64,000 nt of DNA from Streptomyces fagopyri (GCF_009498275.1 NZ_CP045643.1:2232001-2296000); one strand, 5' to 3'. Shown: positions 16,543 through 25,507, counted from the first letter of the stretch. A program made the numbers and translations. The notes: generated by a model from the letters alone, not told the origin.

Positions 16543-18105
16543 TCAAAGGGGAAGGAAGTTGATCGGGTGGCTGTCCGTCGCCCACAGGTACTGGACCGCG
16601 TACGCCCGCCACGGACGCCATGCCGCCGCGCGGGCGGTGAGGGCGGCGGGGGTCGAGGGCAGGCCCAACTCCTGCGCGGCGCGCCGGACTCCGAGATCGG
16701 TGGGGAGGAAGGCGTCGGGGTCGCCGAGGGCGCGCATCGCGATGACGTCGACCGTCCAGGGGCCGAAGCCGGGGAGGGCGAGGAGCCGGGCCCGCGCCTC
16801 GGCCCAGTCGCTCTCCACCCCCAGGTGAAGTGTCCCGTCGGCCAGTTGACCGACCAGCGTGGTGAACGTCGTACGGCGCGTCCGCGGCATGGCCAGGGAC
16901 TCGGGGTCCAGCGCGGCCAGCGCGTCGGGGGAAGGGAAGAGATGGGTGAGGCCGCCCTCGGAGTCCTCGACCGGCTCCCCGTGCGCGGTGACCAGACGGG
17001 CGGCGTGGGTACGGGCGGCGGCCGTGGAGACCTGCTGGCCGAGCACGGCGCGTACGGCGAACTCGGCCTCGTCCACCGTGCGCGGCACCCGGCGTCCCGG
17101 CGCCTTGTCGACGAGCGGGGCCAGCAACGGGTCGGTGCGCAACTGGTCGTCAACGGCCACCGGGTCCGCGTCCAGGTCGAGCATGCGGCGGCAGCGGCTG
17201 ATGGCGACGGTCAGGTCACGCGGGTCGCTGAGGGTGAGCCGGCATCCGATGTGGTCGGCGTGCGGGGTGAGCGCGACGATGCCGTGGCCGTAGGGCAGTC
17301 GCAGGGTGCGCCGGTAGGCGCCGTCGCGCCACTCCTCGACTCCGGGCACGGCCGTCGCGGCGAGGTGACCGAAGAGGTTGTCCGGGTTGAGGGGGGCGCG
17401 GAACGGCAGGCGCAGGCACAGTACGCCCGGCGCTGTCGTCCCCACCCCGCTCCCGCCGCCCGCCTTCGGGCCGGCCACCCCGCCCGTCGCCGCTCCCCGG
17501 CTCGTCCTCGCGACGGCCGCCGCCCGTTTCCTCGGGAGGCGTTCGCGCAGTTCGCTCGGTGAGAGGGCGAAGACCTCGCGCACGGTGTCGTTGAACGTAC
17601 GGATCGAGGAGAACCCCGCCGCGAAGGCGACCTCCGTCATCGGGAGCGGGGTGGTCTCGATGAGCAGCCGCGCGGTCTGGGCGCGCTGCGCCCTGGCGAG
17701 CGCGAGCGGCCCCGCGCCCAGTTCGGCCAGCAGCTGCCGCTCCACCTGCCGGGTGCTGTAGCCGAGCCGGCGGGCCAGGCCGGGGACGCCCTCGCGGTCC
17801 ACGACTCCGTCGCCGATCAGCCGCATCGCGCGGGCCACCAGGTCGGCACGCTGATTCCATTCGGGTGAACCGGGGCTGGTGTCCGGGCGGCAGCGCTTGC
17901 AGGCCCGGAATCCGGCCTGCTGACAGGCCGCCGCGCTCGGGTGGAACGTCATGTTCTCCGGCTTCGGCGGCACGACCGGGCAGCTGGGCCGGCAGTAGAT
18001 CCGGGTGGTCAGGACCGCTGTGAAGAACCAGCCGTCGAAGCGCGCGTCCTTCGACCGGACGGCGCGTACGCAGCGCTCGGTGTCGGTGTGCATCCCGTTC
18101 CGCAT
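16543..18105 (-). CDS. alkA: DNA-3-methyladenine glycosylase II with Ada-type zinc sensor and AraC helix-turn-helix
   Basis: Three-part repair and regulatory protein of 520 residues. Residues 5-75 are an Ada zinc domain with YCRPSCP and CKRC, and its first Cys is the methylphosphotriester acceptor in E. coli Ada. Residues 85-185 are an AraC-type HTH (GVPGLARRLGYSTRQVERQL, then PLPMTEVAFAAGFSSIRTFN). After a low-complexity linker come AlkA_N and an HhH-GPD glycosylase: RAVLGQQVSTAAA, then ALPGFGPWTVDVIAMRALG and FLPTDLGVR with the catalytic Asp. The ATG at 18105 has TGGAG upstream. It likely senses alkylation, activates its own operon and excises 3-methyladenine. Confidence 0.93.
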   Translation of the reverse strand: MRNGMHTDTERCVRAVRSKDARFDGWFFTAVLTTRIYCRPSCPVVPPKPENMTFHPSAAACQQAGFRACKRCRPDTSPGSPEWNQRADLVARAMRLIGDGVVDREGVPGLARRLGYSTRQVERQLLAELGAGPLALARAQRAQTARLLIETTPLPMTEVAFAAGFSSIRTFNDTVREVFALSPSELRERLPRKRAAAVARTSRGAATGGVAGPKAGGGSGVGTTAPGVLCLRLPFRAPLNPDNLFGHLAATAVPGVEEWRDGAYRRTLRLPYGHGIVALTPHADHIGCRLTLSDPRDLTVAISRCRRMLDLDADPVAVDDQLRTDPLLAPLVDKAPGRRVPRTVDEAEFAVRAVLGQQVSTAAARTHAARLVTAHGEPVEDSEGGLTHLFPSPDALAALDPESLAMPRTRRTTFTTLVGQLADGTLHLGVESDWAEARARLLALPGFGPWTVDVIAMRALGDPDAFLPTDLGVRRAAQELGLPSTPAALTARAAAWRPWRAYAVQYLWATDSHPINFLPL

Positions 18106-18273
18106 GTCTCCAGGATCGGGCACGCGCGGGGGTGGGGCTGGCGGGAATCCGACATCAGCCTCGCGGGGCCTCGGGCGGACCGTCTCCCCCGTCGTCGTCC
18201 CCGTCGTCGCCCCGGCCGCCGCGCCCACCGTGCCCGGCCACCCGCGGCGCACCGGCGTCCGCGGGAAGGACGG

Positions 18274-19203
18274 TCAGCGGGGCTCCTCGCCCTGGGCGAC
18301 CTCCACCTCGTGGTGGAAGGCGAGGACACCGGTGGCCGCCGTACCCGCCGAGACGGTCGCGCAGGCGGCCAGCAGGAGGGCGATCCAGGGCGCGGCACGG
18401 CGGCGCCGCCGGGGAACGGCGAGGAGGGCCGCGACCCGCTGGGGCACGGGTCCGGTGGTCGCCGCCGGGGCGAAGTCGGGGCGGGCGGAGCGGCCGGCGG
18501 AGGCGGCGAGGGCGGCACGCGCGATGGCGCGCGCGGTCAGCCGGCGGTCCCCCACCACGGCGGCGGCGGCCTCGTCGGCGGCGCGTTCGGCGGCGAGCGC
18601 GATCACCGCGCGGACCGGGCGGAGCCCGGGATGGCAGTGCGCCGCGAGTTCGGCGACGACGAGGAACCGGTGGTGGCCCCCGGCGTTGTGGGCCCGCTCG
18701 TGGGCGAAGAGCACCTCGCGTTCGTCGGCGCCGAGGCTGCGGAGCATTCCCGTGGTGACCACGATGCGGTGGGGGCGGCCGGGCAGCGCGTACGCGTCGG
18801 GGTGGGGCGACTCGATCACGCACAGGTCACCCGCGGCGGGGCGGCCGTCGGCCTCGGTGCGGGCCGCGCGGAAGGCCCGTGACTGCCGCAGGGCGGAGCG
18901 GACGAGTGTTCCGGCGCCGAGGGTCAGCAGACCGGTGGCGGCCGTCGCCAGGGGGAGGATCACCAGGTCGGACGGCGTGCGCAGCGGCTGGACGAGGTCG
19001 CCGAGGCCCGCGAGGAACGGCAGCTTGAGCAGACCGGTGAGGACCAGTGCGCCGAGGGCGGCCACGGAGGAGCCCGCGAGTACGAGGACCGTGAGGGTCA
19101 GCGCCCACAGCGCGGCGACCGGCGAGAGCCGGTCGAGGCAGCGCCGCGCCGCCACCGGTACCGCGAAGGGCACCAGGAGCGGGATGAGCAGCAGAGCGGT
19201 CAT
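18274..19203 (-). CDS. M56 family membrane metallopeptidase (BlaR1-like), module 1
   Basis: Membrane protease of 309 residues. It has two N-terminal hydrophobic helices, a third around residue 95, the zinc motif HERAH (HExxH) near residue 175, and a C-terminal helix. It lacks the penicillin-binding sensor domain of true BlaR1. Such short M56 proteins pair with BlaI repressors and are thought to cleave them on a cell-wall signal. It lies 42 bases downstream of the blaI-like gene on the same strand, so the two are probably one operon. Confidence 0.88.
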   Translation of the reverse strand: MTALLLIPLLVPFAVPVAARRCLDRLSPVAALWALTLTVLVLAGSSVAALGALVLTGLLKLPFLAGLGDLVQPLRTPSDLVILPLATAATGLLTLGAGTLVRSALRQSRAFRAARTEADGRPAAGDLCVIESPHPDAYALPGRPHRIVVTTGMLRSLGADEREVLFAHERAHNAGGHHRFLVVAELAAHCHPGLRPVRAVIALAAERAADEAAAAVVGDRRLTARAIARAALAASAGRSARPDFAPAATTGPVPQRVAALLAVPRRRRRAAPWIALLLAACATVSAGTAATGVLAFHHEVEVAQGEEPR

Positions 19204-19245
19204 GACCCACCGATCGTAGTCGCGTGCGGGTTGCGGTTGCTCGTC

Positions 19246-19746
19246 CTACTCGCCGCGTCCGCGTTCCGGTCGTCCACCTGACGCCGGGCGTCCGTCCGGT
19301 GCCGGATGTCCGTCCACGGCCGGATGCCCGTCCAGTGCCGACGGGCCGTCCGGTGCCGGGTGTCCGTCCGGTGCCGGATGCCCGTCCGGTTCCAGCAGGC
19401 CGCGCAGGAGACGCTCGTCGTCGGGGCTGAGCTGGGCGACGAACCGGGCCAGGGCCGTCTCGCGGTCCTCGTCCCGGTCGAGCTCGGTGTGCATACGGCG
19501 CGCGGTGAGGCCGTGCGGGTCCTGGACCGGGAAGTAGGCGAAACCACGGCCCTGCCGTTCCCGGCCCGCGATCCCCTTCTCGTGCAGCCTGGACAGGATC
19601 GTCGTCACCGTCGTGCGGGCCAGGCCCGCCCCGAGGCGCGTCTGCACCCCGCCGGGCGTGAGGGGTGCGTCGGCGGCCCAGAGGGCGGCCATCACGGAGG
19701 CCTCCAGCTCACCCGCCGGCCGGCGTTCGTCCTTCGCGCTGGTCAT
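19246..19746 (-). CDS. BlaI/MecI/CopY-family transcriptional repressor, module 1
   Basis: Winged-helix repressor of 166 residues. The family core is present: ELEASVMAALWAADAPLTPG, then TTVTTILSRLHEKGIAGRER, then FAYFPVQDPHGLTARRM. After the dimerisation region (about residue 122) there is an unusual tail made of PDGHPAPDGHPA-type repeats that is absent from typical BlaI proteins. The ATG at 19746 has GAGGAT upstream; a longer GTG start at 19761 has none. Two inverted repeats in its promoter are the likely operators, shared with the divergent dedA/PAP2 operon. Confidence 0.9.
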   Translation of the reverse strand: MTSAKDERRPAGELEASVMAALWAADAPLTPGGVQTRLGAGLARTTVTTILSRLHEKGIAGRERQGRGFAYFPVQDPHGLTARRMHTELDRDEDRETALARFVAQLSPDDERLLRGLLEPDGHPAPDGHPAPDGPSALDGHPAVDGHPAPDGRPASGGRPERGRGE

Positions 19747-19771
19747 GGGAACGATCCTCACCCCGATATCG

Positions 19772-19805
19772 TCTACAGTTCAGTAGACCGTCTACAACAT
19801 TGTAG
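19772..19805. promoter_or_regulatory. two dyad operators, probable BlaI-type binding sites
   Basis: Two inverted repeats lie between the divergent blaI-like and dedA-like starts. Site A at 19772-19787 is TCTAC-N6-GTAGA. Site B at 19792-19805 is CTACAA-CA-TTGTAG. Both carry the TACA/TGTA core of known BlaI/MecI operators. The low GC content of this stretch stands out against its surroundings. Confidence 0.75.
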
Positions 19806-19864
19806 TCATTCGGGTGTCGTCACGACCACACCCGACCCTGTCCAGTATGAGAGGGCTCGCGACG

Positions 19865-20584
19865 ATGGCCGCACCTTTGTTCGCAGCGTCACAGCTCGGA
19901 ACACCGTTCGGAACACATCTCGGATCGCGGCTGGGGTCCGAGCTCGCGGTGAACGTTCTCAGCGCCCAGTCCCTGCTCGCCGCCTTCGGCGTGCTCGGTG
20001 TGGGCGTGGTGATGTTCGCGGAGACGGGCCTGCTGATCGGCTTCTTCCTGCCCGGTGACTCACTGCTGTTCACGGCGGGCCTGCTGTGCACGGGGTCGGC
20101 CCAGGGCGGTCTGAAGCTCTCGCTGCCCGCTCTCCTGGTCGCCGCCGCCGTCGGCGCGCTGGCCGGGGCCCAGTGCGGCTATCTCATCGGGCGCAAGGCG
20201 GGCGGCGCCCTGCTGGCCCGCAACGGCTCGCCCCGGCTGCACGCGGGGGCGCGGCGCGCGGAGGAGTTGCTGGAGCGGTACGGGCATGCGAGGGCGATCG
20301 TGCTGGCCCGCTTCGTACCGGTGGTGCGCACGGTGCTGAACCCGATGGCGGGAGCGCTCCAGGTGCCCGTCCGGACGTTCACCCTGTGGCAGGTCGTCGG
20401 CGGTCTCGTCTGGAGCCTCGGCCTCACCCTCGCCGGGTACGCGCTGGGCTCGTCCGTTCCGAACATCGACCGGTACCTCCTGCCGATCATCGCCGTGATC
20501 GTCGTCGTGTCGCTGATCCCGCTCGCCGCCGAGGTGCGCCGCTCGCGCAGGGCCGCCGCCGTGGAGAAGGGCGTGCGGGGATGA
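19865..20584 (+). CDS. DedA-family membrane protein
   Basis: Integral membrane protein of about 239 residues. DedA marks are VMFAETGLLIGFFLPGDSLL near residue 45, GALAGAQCGYLIGRKAG near residue 95, and RFVPVVRTVLNPMAGAL near residue 150. DedA proteins are lipid scramblase-like, and some recycle undecaprenyl phosphate across the membrane. It shares an operator region with blaI-1 and overlaps the PAP2 gene by four bases. ATG 19847 and upstream GTG 19814 are alternative starts; 19865 is preferred because AGAGGG lies before it. Confidence 0.87.
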   Translation: MAAPLFAASQLGTPFGTHLGSRLGSELAVNVLSAQSLLAAFGVLGVGVVMFAETGLLIGFFLPGDSLLFTAGLLCTGSAQGGLKLSLPALLVAAAVGALAGAQCGYLIGRKAGGALLARNGSPRLHAGARRAEELLERYGHARAIVLARFVPVVRTVLNPMAGALQVPVRTFTLWQVVGGLVWSLGLTLAGYALGSSVPNIDRYLLPIIAVIVVVSLIPLAAEVRRSRRAAAVEKGVRG

Positions 20585-21186
20585 CGTTCGCGTTCGACGG
20601 GTCCTCGATCGACGGATCCTCCTACACCTACGTCGTGGGCCTCGCCCAGGACGCCCCGTCGTGGCTGGACACGCTGGTGCGGGCCTGGTCGACGTACGGG
20701 CTCGCGGTCTTCGCCGTCCTGATGCTCGTGGGCTGGTGGCAGGCGCGGCACCAGAGCCCGCGGGCCGCGGTGATCGCGCTGGTGGTGCCGGTGATCGTCG
20801 TGGTGGCGTACGGGGTGAACTCGGTGTTCAAACTGCTCGTCCGCGAGGACCGGCCCTGCCAGAGCCTGCGGGTGCGGACGCTGGAGGCGTGTCCGGCGCC
20901 GGGCGACTGGTCGTTCCCCAGCAATCACGCGGTCATCGCCGCCGCGGCCGCGGTCGCCCTGCTCCTCGTCTCCCGGCGTCTCGGCACCGTCGCCCTGGTG
21001 GCGGCCTGTGCGATGGCCGCCGCCCGGGTCTGGGTGGGCGCCCACTACCCGCACGACGTGGTGGCCGGCGTCCTGGTCGGCACGCTGATCGCGAGGGCCC
21101 TGACGACATTCCTCGGCAGAGTCTCCGACCCGCTCGCGGGCCGCCTGACGCGGTCACGGCTGCGACCGCTGCTGGTGTCCGCGTAG
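20581..21186 (+). CDS. PAP2-family phosphatase, probable undecaprenyl-diphosphatase
   Basis: Membrane phosphatase of 201 residues with the three PAP2 motifs: KLLVREDRP near residue 82, SFPSNHAVI near residue 112 and ARVWVGAHYPHDVVAG near residue 150. The catalytic His residues lie in PSNH and in the last motif. Together with DedA it fits undecaprenyl pyrophosphate dephosphorylation and return of the carrier lipid. The start overlaps the dedA stop in ATGA. Confidence 0.9.
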   Translation: MTFAFDGSSIDGSSYTYVVGLAQDAPSWLDTLVRAWSTYGLAVFAVLMLVGWWQARHQSPRAAVIALVVPVIVVVAYGVNSVFKLLVREDRPCQSLRVRTLEACPAPGDWSFPSNHAVIAAAAAVALLLVSRRLGTVALVAACAMAAARVWVGAHYPHDVVAGVLVGTLIARALTTFLGRVSDPLAGRLTRSRLRPLLVSA

Positions 21187-21338
21187 CCCGTCGGACGCCG
21201 CGGGCCCGGAACTCGCCCTGGCCCCGGGGCGACCTCCCCGGACACCCCCGCGGCACCGCGGGACACCCCACGCGACCCCGCCGGACACCCGCGCGGCGCC
21301 GCTGCGGCGCCTTACGAGTGAGGGCGAGGCCGACGCCG

Positions 21339-21463
21339 TACGGACACGGGCGGAACCGGCCCCTTACAAAAGTGGGCGGAACCGGGCCCGTACGGAAGTG
21401 GGCCGAGCCGGGCCCGTACGGAAGTGGGCGGAGCCCGTACGGAAGTGGGCGGAGCCGGGCCCG
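21339..21463. repeat. 26-bp tandem repeat, five units
   Basis: Units of the form TACGGAAGTGGGCGGAGCCG plus GGCCCG begin at 21339, 21365, 21391, 21417 (a shortened 21-base copy) and 21438. The array lies just before the ribosome site of the response-regulator gene and fills most of the gap after the PAP2 gene. Short open frames across it are repetitive and not believable as genes. Confidence 0.88.
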
Positions 21464-21482
21464 AAACGGCTGAAGGAGAACC

Positions 21483-22145
21483 ATGCGTCACACGATCCTG
21501 GTCGTCGAGGACGATCACGCCCTGCGCGACGTCCTGCTGCGCGGCCTGCGCGACGAGGGCTTCGACGCGCTGCCCGCCCCGGACGGCGCCACCGCGCTGC
21601 GGCTGGCCGGGGCCGGCGTCGGCGCGGCCGTGCTCGACGTCGGACTGCCCGACGCCGACGGACGGGACGTGTGCCAGGCGCTCCGGGCCAACGGCTTCCT
21701 CTCGCCCGTCATCTTCCTGACCGCCCATCATCACCTCACGGACCGGCTCGCCGGCTTCGCGGCCGGCGGTGACGACTACCTGCCCAAACCGTTCCACCTG
21801 ACCGAGCTGGCCGCCCGGCTGCGGGCGGCGCTCAGACGCGGCGGTTCCCTCCCGTCCGCCACGACCGGCGACATCGCCCTCGACCCGGTCGGGCACGGTC
21901 TCACCGTCCACGGCACCCGGGTCGCCCTCACCCCGACGGAGTTCCGGCTGCTGGCGGCGCTGATGACGGGCTCCGGGGACATCGTGCGCAGGCGGGAGCT
22001 GATCAGGGCGGCCTGGCCCGACGGTGCCCAGGTCAGCGACAACACGCTCGACCAGTACCTGACCCGGCTGCGCCGCAAGCTCCGGGACGGCGGCAGCACG
22101 CTGACCGTCACCACCGCGCGCGGCATCGGACACCGCCTGTCATGA
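21483..22145 (+). CDS. OmpR-family response regulator (two-component system A)
   Basis: Cytoplasmic regulator of 220 residues. The receiver domain begins ILVVEDDHALRD, the phosphoacceptor is Asp52 in AVLDVGLPDADG, and the conserved Lys is in YLPKPF. A winged helix follows: LTPTEFRLLAALMTGSGDIV, ending in TVTTARGIGHRLS. AAGGAG precedes the ATG. Its stop overlaps the kinase start in ATGA. The target genes are unknown. Confidence 0.93.
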   Translation: MRHTILVVEDDHALRDVLLRGLRDEGFDALPAPDGATALRLAGAGVGAAVLDVGLPDADGRDVCQALRANGFLSPVIFLTAHHHLTDRLAGFAAGGDDYLPKPFHLTELAARLRAALRRGGSLPSATTGDIALDPVGHGLTVHGTRVALTPTEFRLLAALMTGSGDIVRRRELIRAAWPDGAQVSDNTLDQYLTRLRRKLRDGGSTLTVTTARGIGHRLS

Positions 22146-23506
22146 GGAACTTCGTTTCCCCCTGGTGGCCGCGCACCCTGCGCGGCCGGCTCTCGCTCGT
22201 CGCGCTCACCACCGCGACGCTCCTCATGGTGATCCTGACCGTCGCCTTCAACACGGTCGTACGACATCACCTCCAGCACCAGGCGGACGACGAACTGCGC
22301 ACCCGCGCCACCGCCGTCGCGGCGACCGTCGACACCAGCGCCTCGCGGGTACGGGTCCTGGAGACCCCCGGTGAGGAACTCCTCGACACGAACGTATGGA
22401 TCTACGCGGACGGCCGGCTGCTCGAGAAGCCCTCGTCCGCCACCGTCACCGGCCCGCTGACCCGTGCCGCCGGCCTGCTCGCGGCGCGCGGCGGGCGGCA
22501 CTGCGTGACCGCCTCCGGGCACGACCCCGTCCGGCTGTGCTCACAGCCGGTGCCCGGCGGCGACGGCACCGCCGCCGTCGTCACCGCGCTGGACCTGTCC
22601 CCCTACCGCGGCTCGGCCGACACCCTGCTCCTCGCCTCACTCGTCCTCGACGCCGCCATGCTCGCCTGCACCTACGGGCTGACCCGGCTGGCGGTGGGAC
22701 GCGCGCTGCGTCCCGTGCGCACGATGACGGAACAGGCCACCCAGTGGAGCGCCATCACTTCCGAGGAACGTTTCGGCGGCGTGGACCGCCCCACCGAACT
22801 GGCACGGCTGGGCGGTTCGCTGGACGCGCTCCTCGACCGCATCCGGGCGCTGCTGCGCCACGAGCGTCAGCTCACCCGGGAGCTCTCGCACGAGCTGCGC
22901 AATCCGCTCGCCCGCATCGTCGCCGAGCTCGACTGGTGGCGGGCCCGTCCGCGCTCCGCCGAGGACACCCTGGCCGTCCACGCGGCCATCGCCGACGCGG
23001 CCCTGTCGATGCGCACGATCTGCGACACCCTGCTCGACGAGGCCCGCGACAGCGCGTCCGCCGCGCCCGGCACGGCCGCGGTGGCACCGGTGCTGGGACG
23101 CCTGGTGGACCGTCTCGGGAGTGCGCGCGAGCGGGTGGAGGTCGTCGTCACCGCCCCGGACGCCGGGCTGTCGGCCGGGGTGCCGGACGCCCTCCTGGAG
23201 CGGATCGTCAGCCCCCTGCTCGACAACGCGCTGCGGCACGCGCGCACCAGGGTCGCGATCCTGGCTCATGGGGAGCCCGGCGGCGTACGTGTCGAGATCA
23301 CCGACGACGGTCCCGGCGTACCGCCGTCGTTCGTGGCACAGCTGTTCCAGCCGGGCCGGCGGGCCGATCCGGGGGACGGACACGGCGGGGCGGGCCTGGG
23401 ACTGCCACTGGCGCGGCGCCTGGCCCGTTCCGCCGGCGGGGAGGTGGACCACGACCCCCGGTACACCGCCGGCGCGGCGTTCGTGGTCAGCCTGCCCGCG
23501 GGGTGA
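22142..23506 (+). CDS. sensor histidine kinase (two-component system A)
   Basis: Membrane kinase of 454 residues. It has a transmembrane helix at about 20-42, an extracellular sensor region to about 160, a second helix near 165-185, then HAMP. The H-box is ELSHELRNPLARI with His250, and the ATPase part has LDNALRHA (N box), ITDDGPGVPPS (G1) and GGAGLGLPLARRLA (G2). It is coupled to the response regulator. The extracellular domain contains two Cys (in HCVTA and RLCSQ) that could form a disulfide. Confidence 0.92.
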   Translation: MRNFVSPWWPRTLRGRLSLVALTTATLLMVILTVAFNTVVRHHLQHQADDELRTRATAVAATVDTSASRVRVLETPGEELLDTNVWIYADGRLLEKPSSATVTGPLTRAAGLLAARGGRHCVTASGHDPVRLCSQPVPGGDGTAAVVTALDLSPYRGSADTLLLASLVLDAAMLACTYGLTRLAVGRALRPVRTMTEQATQWSAITSEERFGGVDRPTELARLGGSLDALLDRIRALLRHERQLTRELSHELRNPLARIVAELDWWRARPRSAEDTLAVHAAIADAALSMRTICDTLLDEARDSASAAPGTAAVAPVLGRLVDRLGSARERVEVVVTAPDAGLSAGVPDALLERIVSPLLDNALRHARTRVAILAHGEPGGVRVEITDDGPGVPPSFVAQLFQPGRRADPGDGHGGAGLGLPLARRLARSAGGEVDHDPRYTAGAAFVVSLPAG

Positions 23507-23600
23507 GCGGTCGTTGCTCCCGCGGGTGCGGGCCGGGGTCCGCCTTCCCTCGGGTGCGGGCCGGCGGTCGGCCTTCCCGCGGGCCCCCCAGGACCCGCAG

Positions 23601-23627
23601 GACCTGGACGACCTGGACGACCTGGAC
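23601..23627. repeat. 9-bp tandem repeat, three units
   Basis: GACCTGGAC is repeated three times head to tail in the convergent gap after the histidine kinase gene. No other signal is obvious in this gap. Confidence 0.85.
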
Positions 23628-23654
23628 GCCCCGCGGACCCCGTCGGCACGGACG

Positions 23655-24488
23655 TCAGGCTTCCCGACGGCCGAGCGGCCGCTCGGACTCGGTGACGTCC
23701 TTGCGCGTCGTCGCGAGGAACACCACCAGGGCCAGGATGACGGCCAGGAACAGCACGCTGGTGATCACGGTGCCGAAGCCCAGGCCGCCGTCGCCGGTGG
23801 GCTGCGAGAGGTAGTCGCCGATCGAGGCGCCGAGCGGCCGGGTCAGGATGTAGGCGATCCAGAAGGCCAGGACGGCGTTCAGGCCGAGCGCGAAGCGGGC
23901 GACCGCCACGGCGGCGATGGCGAGGCCGAACAGGACGGCGGATACCCAGTATCCGAGAGCCATCTTCTCGGCGACCAGGTCACCGGCCGCCGTGCCCAGC
24001 GCGAACGTGAACAGCACCGCCAGCCAGTAGTACGCCTCACGCGACACCGTGTCGATGCTGTGGATGGACAGCGTGCGCTCACGCCGGTACCAGACGGCGA
24101 AGACGATCGCGAGGGCGACGGAGAACACGGCGGTGCTGGTGGTCAGCGGGACGCCCAGGTTGTCGGTCAGGTTGTCGCTGATCAGGGTGCCGACGACACT
24201 GATGAGGGCCACGGCGAGCCAGTAGACGCCGGGGTTGTACGCCTTGGTGCGGAACTGGACGACGAGCACAGCCGCCAGCAGCGCGCTCATCAGCAGCGAC
24301 ACGCCGGTCAGGCCCATGCCCAGCTTCTCGTTCAGGAGGTCCGCCGCGGTCTCGCCGACCGTGGTGCACAGCACCTTGATGATCCAGAAGTACGCGGTGA
24401 CCTCGGGAACCTTGTTCCAGCGCAGGCGGTGGCCGGGGGCGGCACCGCTGTGCGCGTACGCCCCGGACGTCTCAGAAGTCTCAGTCAT
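23655..24488 (-). CDS. COG4705-type multipass membrane protein with internal repeats
   Basis: Membrane protein of 277 residues with about eight hydrophobic segments. It is built from repeated units, each beginning with a short acidic motif: TTVGETAADLLNEKLG, then VVGTLISDNLTDNLG, then ALGTAAGDLVAEKM, then LGASIGDYLSQP. This pattern is that of uncharacterised membrane proteins (COG4705). The biochemical role is unknown. It is convergent with the preceding kinase gene. The ATG at 24488 has a weak ribosome site. Confidence 0.8.
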   Translation of the reverse strand: MTETSETSGAYAHSGAAPGHRLRWNKVPEVTAYFWIIKVLCTTVGETAADLLNEKLGMGLTGVSLLMSALLAAVLVVQFRTKAYNPGVYWLAVALISVVGTLISDNLTDNLGVPLTTSTAVFSVALAIVFAVWYRRERTLSIHSIDTVSREAYYWLAVLFTFALGTAAGDLVAEKMALGYWVSAVLFGLAIAAVAVARFALGLNAVLAFWIAYILTRPLGASIGDYLSQPTGDGGLGFGTVITSVLFLAVILALVVFLATTRKDVTESERPLGRREA

Positions 24489-24568
24489 GGGGCCCGACCC
24501 TGCCAGCGGGATCCTGAAAGCATCCTGACTGCGCCGCGCGCCCGCCCCCGCCGGCCCGCCCGAATCGC

Positions 24569-25507
24569 TCAGAGCACCCGTCGACGCGCCAGTACCGCCA
24601 GGACGATCAGGCCGGGCACCAGGGGCAGCCACACCGTGAGGAGCCGGTAGCCGAGGACCACCGACGCCGCCGCGCCGCCCGGCGCTCCGGTCACGGTGAG
24701 GGCCAGGCCGAGGGCCGCGTCCAGCGCGCCGATTCCGCCGGGGGTGGGCAGCAGCACGGCGGCGCTGCTCGCGGCGAGGTAGGCCAGCGCCACGCGGGCC
24801 GGTGACAGCGGCAGTCCGAGGGACTGCGCGACCGCGACGACCACCGTGGCGTGCAGCGCGGCGAAGGCCAGCGAGCCACCCCACAACGCGGCGGCGCGGA
24901 CCGGGATCGCGTGCACGGCGCGCACGTCCGCCAGGACGGCCCGCACCGCGCGCCGCGGCGGACCCGGCAGGAACACGAGGGCGGTCACGGCGAGGGCACC
25001 CGAGACCACGACGGCGCTCACGAGGGCGTCCGGCGGGCGCAGTACGCCGGGGCAGGCCGACGCGAGCACGGCGATCAGGAGGGCGCGGGCGACGGCTCCG
25101 GCCGTGGCCTTCACCCCGAGCGCGGTCGCCGACCGGGCGACCGGCAGTCCGCACCGGGTCAGGAAGCGCAGGTTGACCGCGCCCGCGCCGAGGCCCGCGG
25201 GCAGCACGTGGTTGGCGGCGGACGCGGCGAACTGCGCGGCGACCAGCCGCCCGGCGGGCAGCGGCCGGGTCACCGCGCCCTGCTGGGCGAGCGCCGAGCA
25301 GCCCCAGGTCCCCGCGGTGGCGACGGCCGCGACGAGGAGCCAGCCGTGGTCGGCGACGGCCAGCCGGTCGGTCCCGGTCTCGATCACCGGCCAGTGGCGC
25401 CGCGCGAGATACACCGCGCCGGCGAGGACGGCGAGCGTCAGCGCGGTGTGCGGAAGGACGCGCCTGTGCAGCGCCGCCCCGGTGATGCCGGGCGGGAGGG
25501 AAGCCAT
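24569..25507 (-). CDS. lysylphosphatidylglycerol synthetase TM-region / YbhN-like membrane protein
   Basis: Multipass protein of 312 residues with about eight hydrophobic helices. Family marks are AAQFAASAANHVLPAGLGAGA near residue 90, RSATALGVKATAGAVAR near residue 125 and VLLPTPGGIGALDAALGLAL near residue 245. It resembles the flippase half of MprF or the UPF0104/AglD proteins and lacks the aminoacyl-transferase domain. GAGGAGG precedes the ATG. Its promoter region holds the double CCCTAC-N5-GTAGGG operator shared with the divergent blaI-2 gene, so it is a likely member of that regulon. Confidence 0.8.
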   Translation of the reverse strand: MASLPPGITGAALHRRVLPHTALTLAVLAGAVYLARRHWPVIETGTDRLAVADHGWLLVAAVATAGTWGCSALAQQGAVTRPLPAGRLVAAQFAASAANHVLPAGLGAGAVNLRFLTRCGLPVARSATALGVKATAGAVARALLIAVLASACPGVLRPPDALVSAVVVSGALAVTALVFLPGPPRRAVRAVLADVRAVHAIPVRAAALWGGSLAFAALHATVVVAVAQSLGLPLSPARVALAYLAASSAAVLLPTPGGIGALDAALGLALTVTGAPGGAAASVVLGYRLLTVWLPLVPGLIVLAVLARRRVL

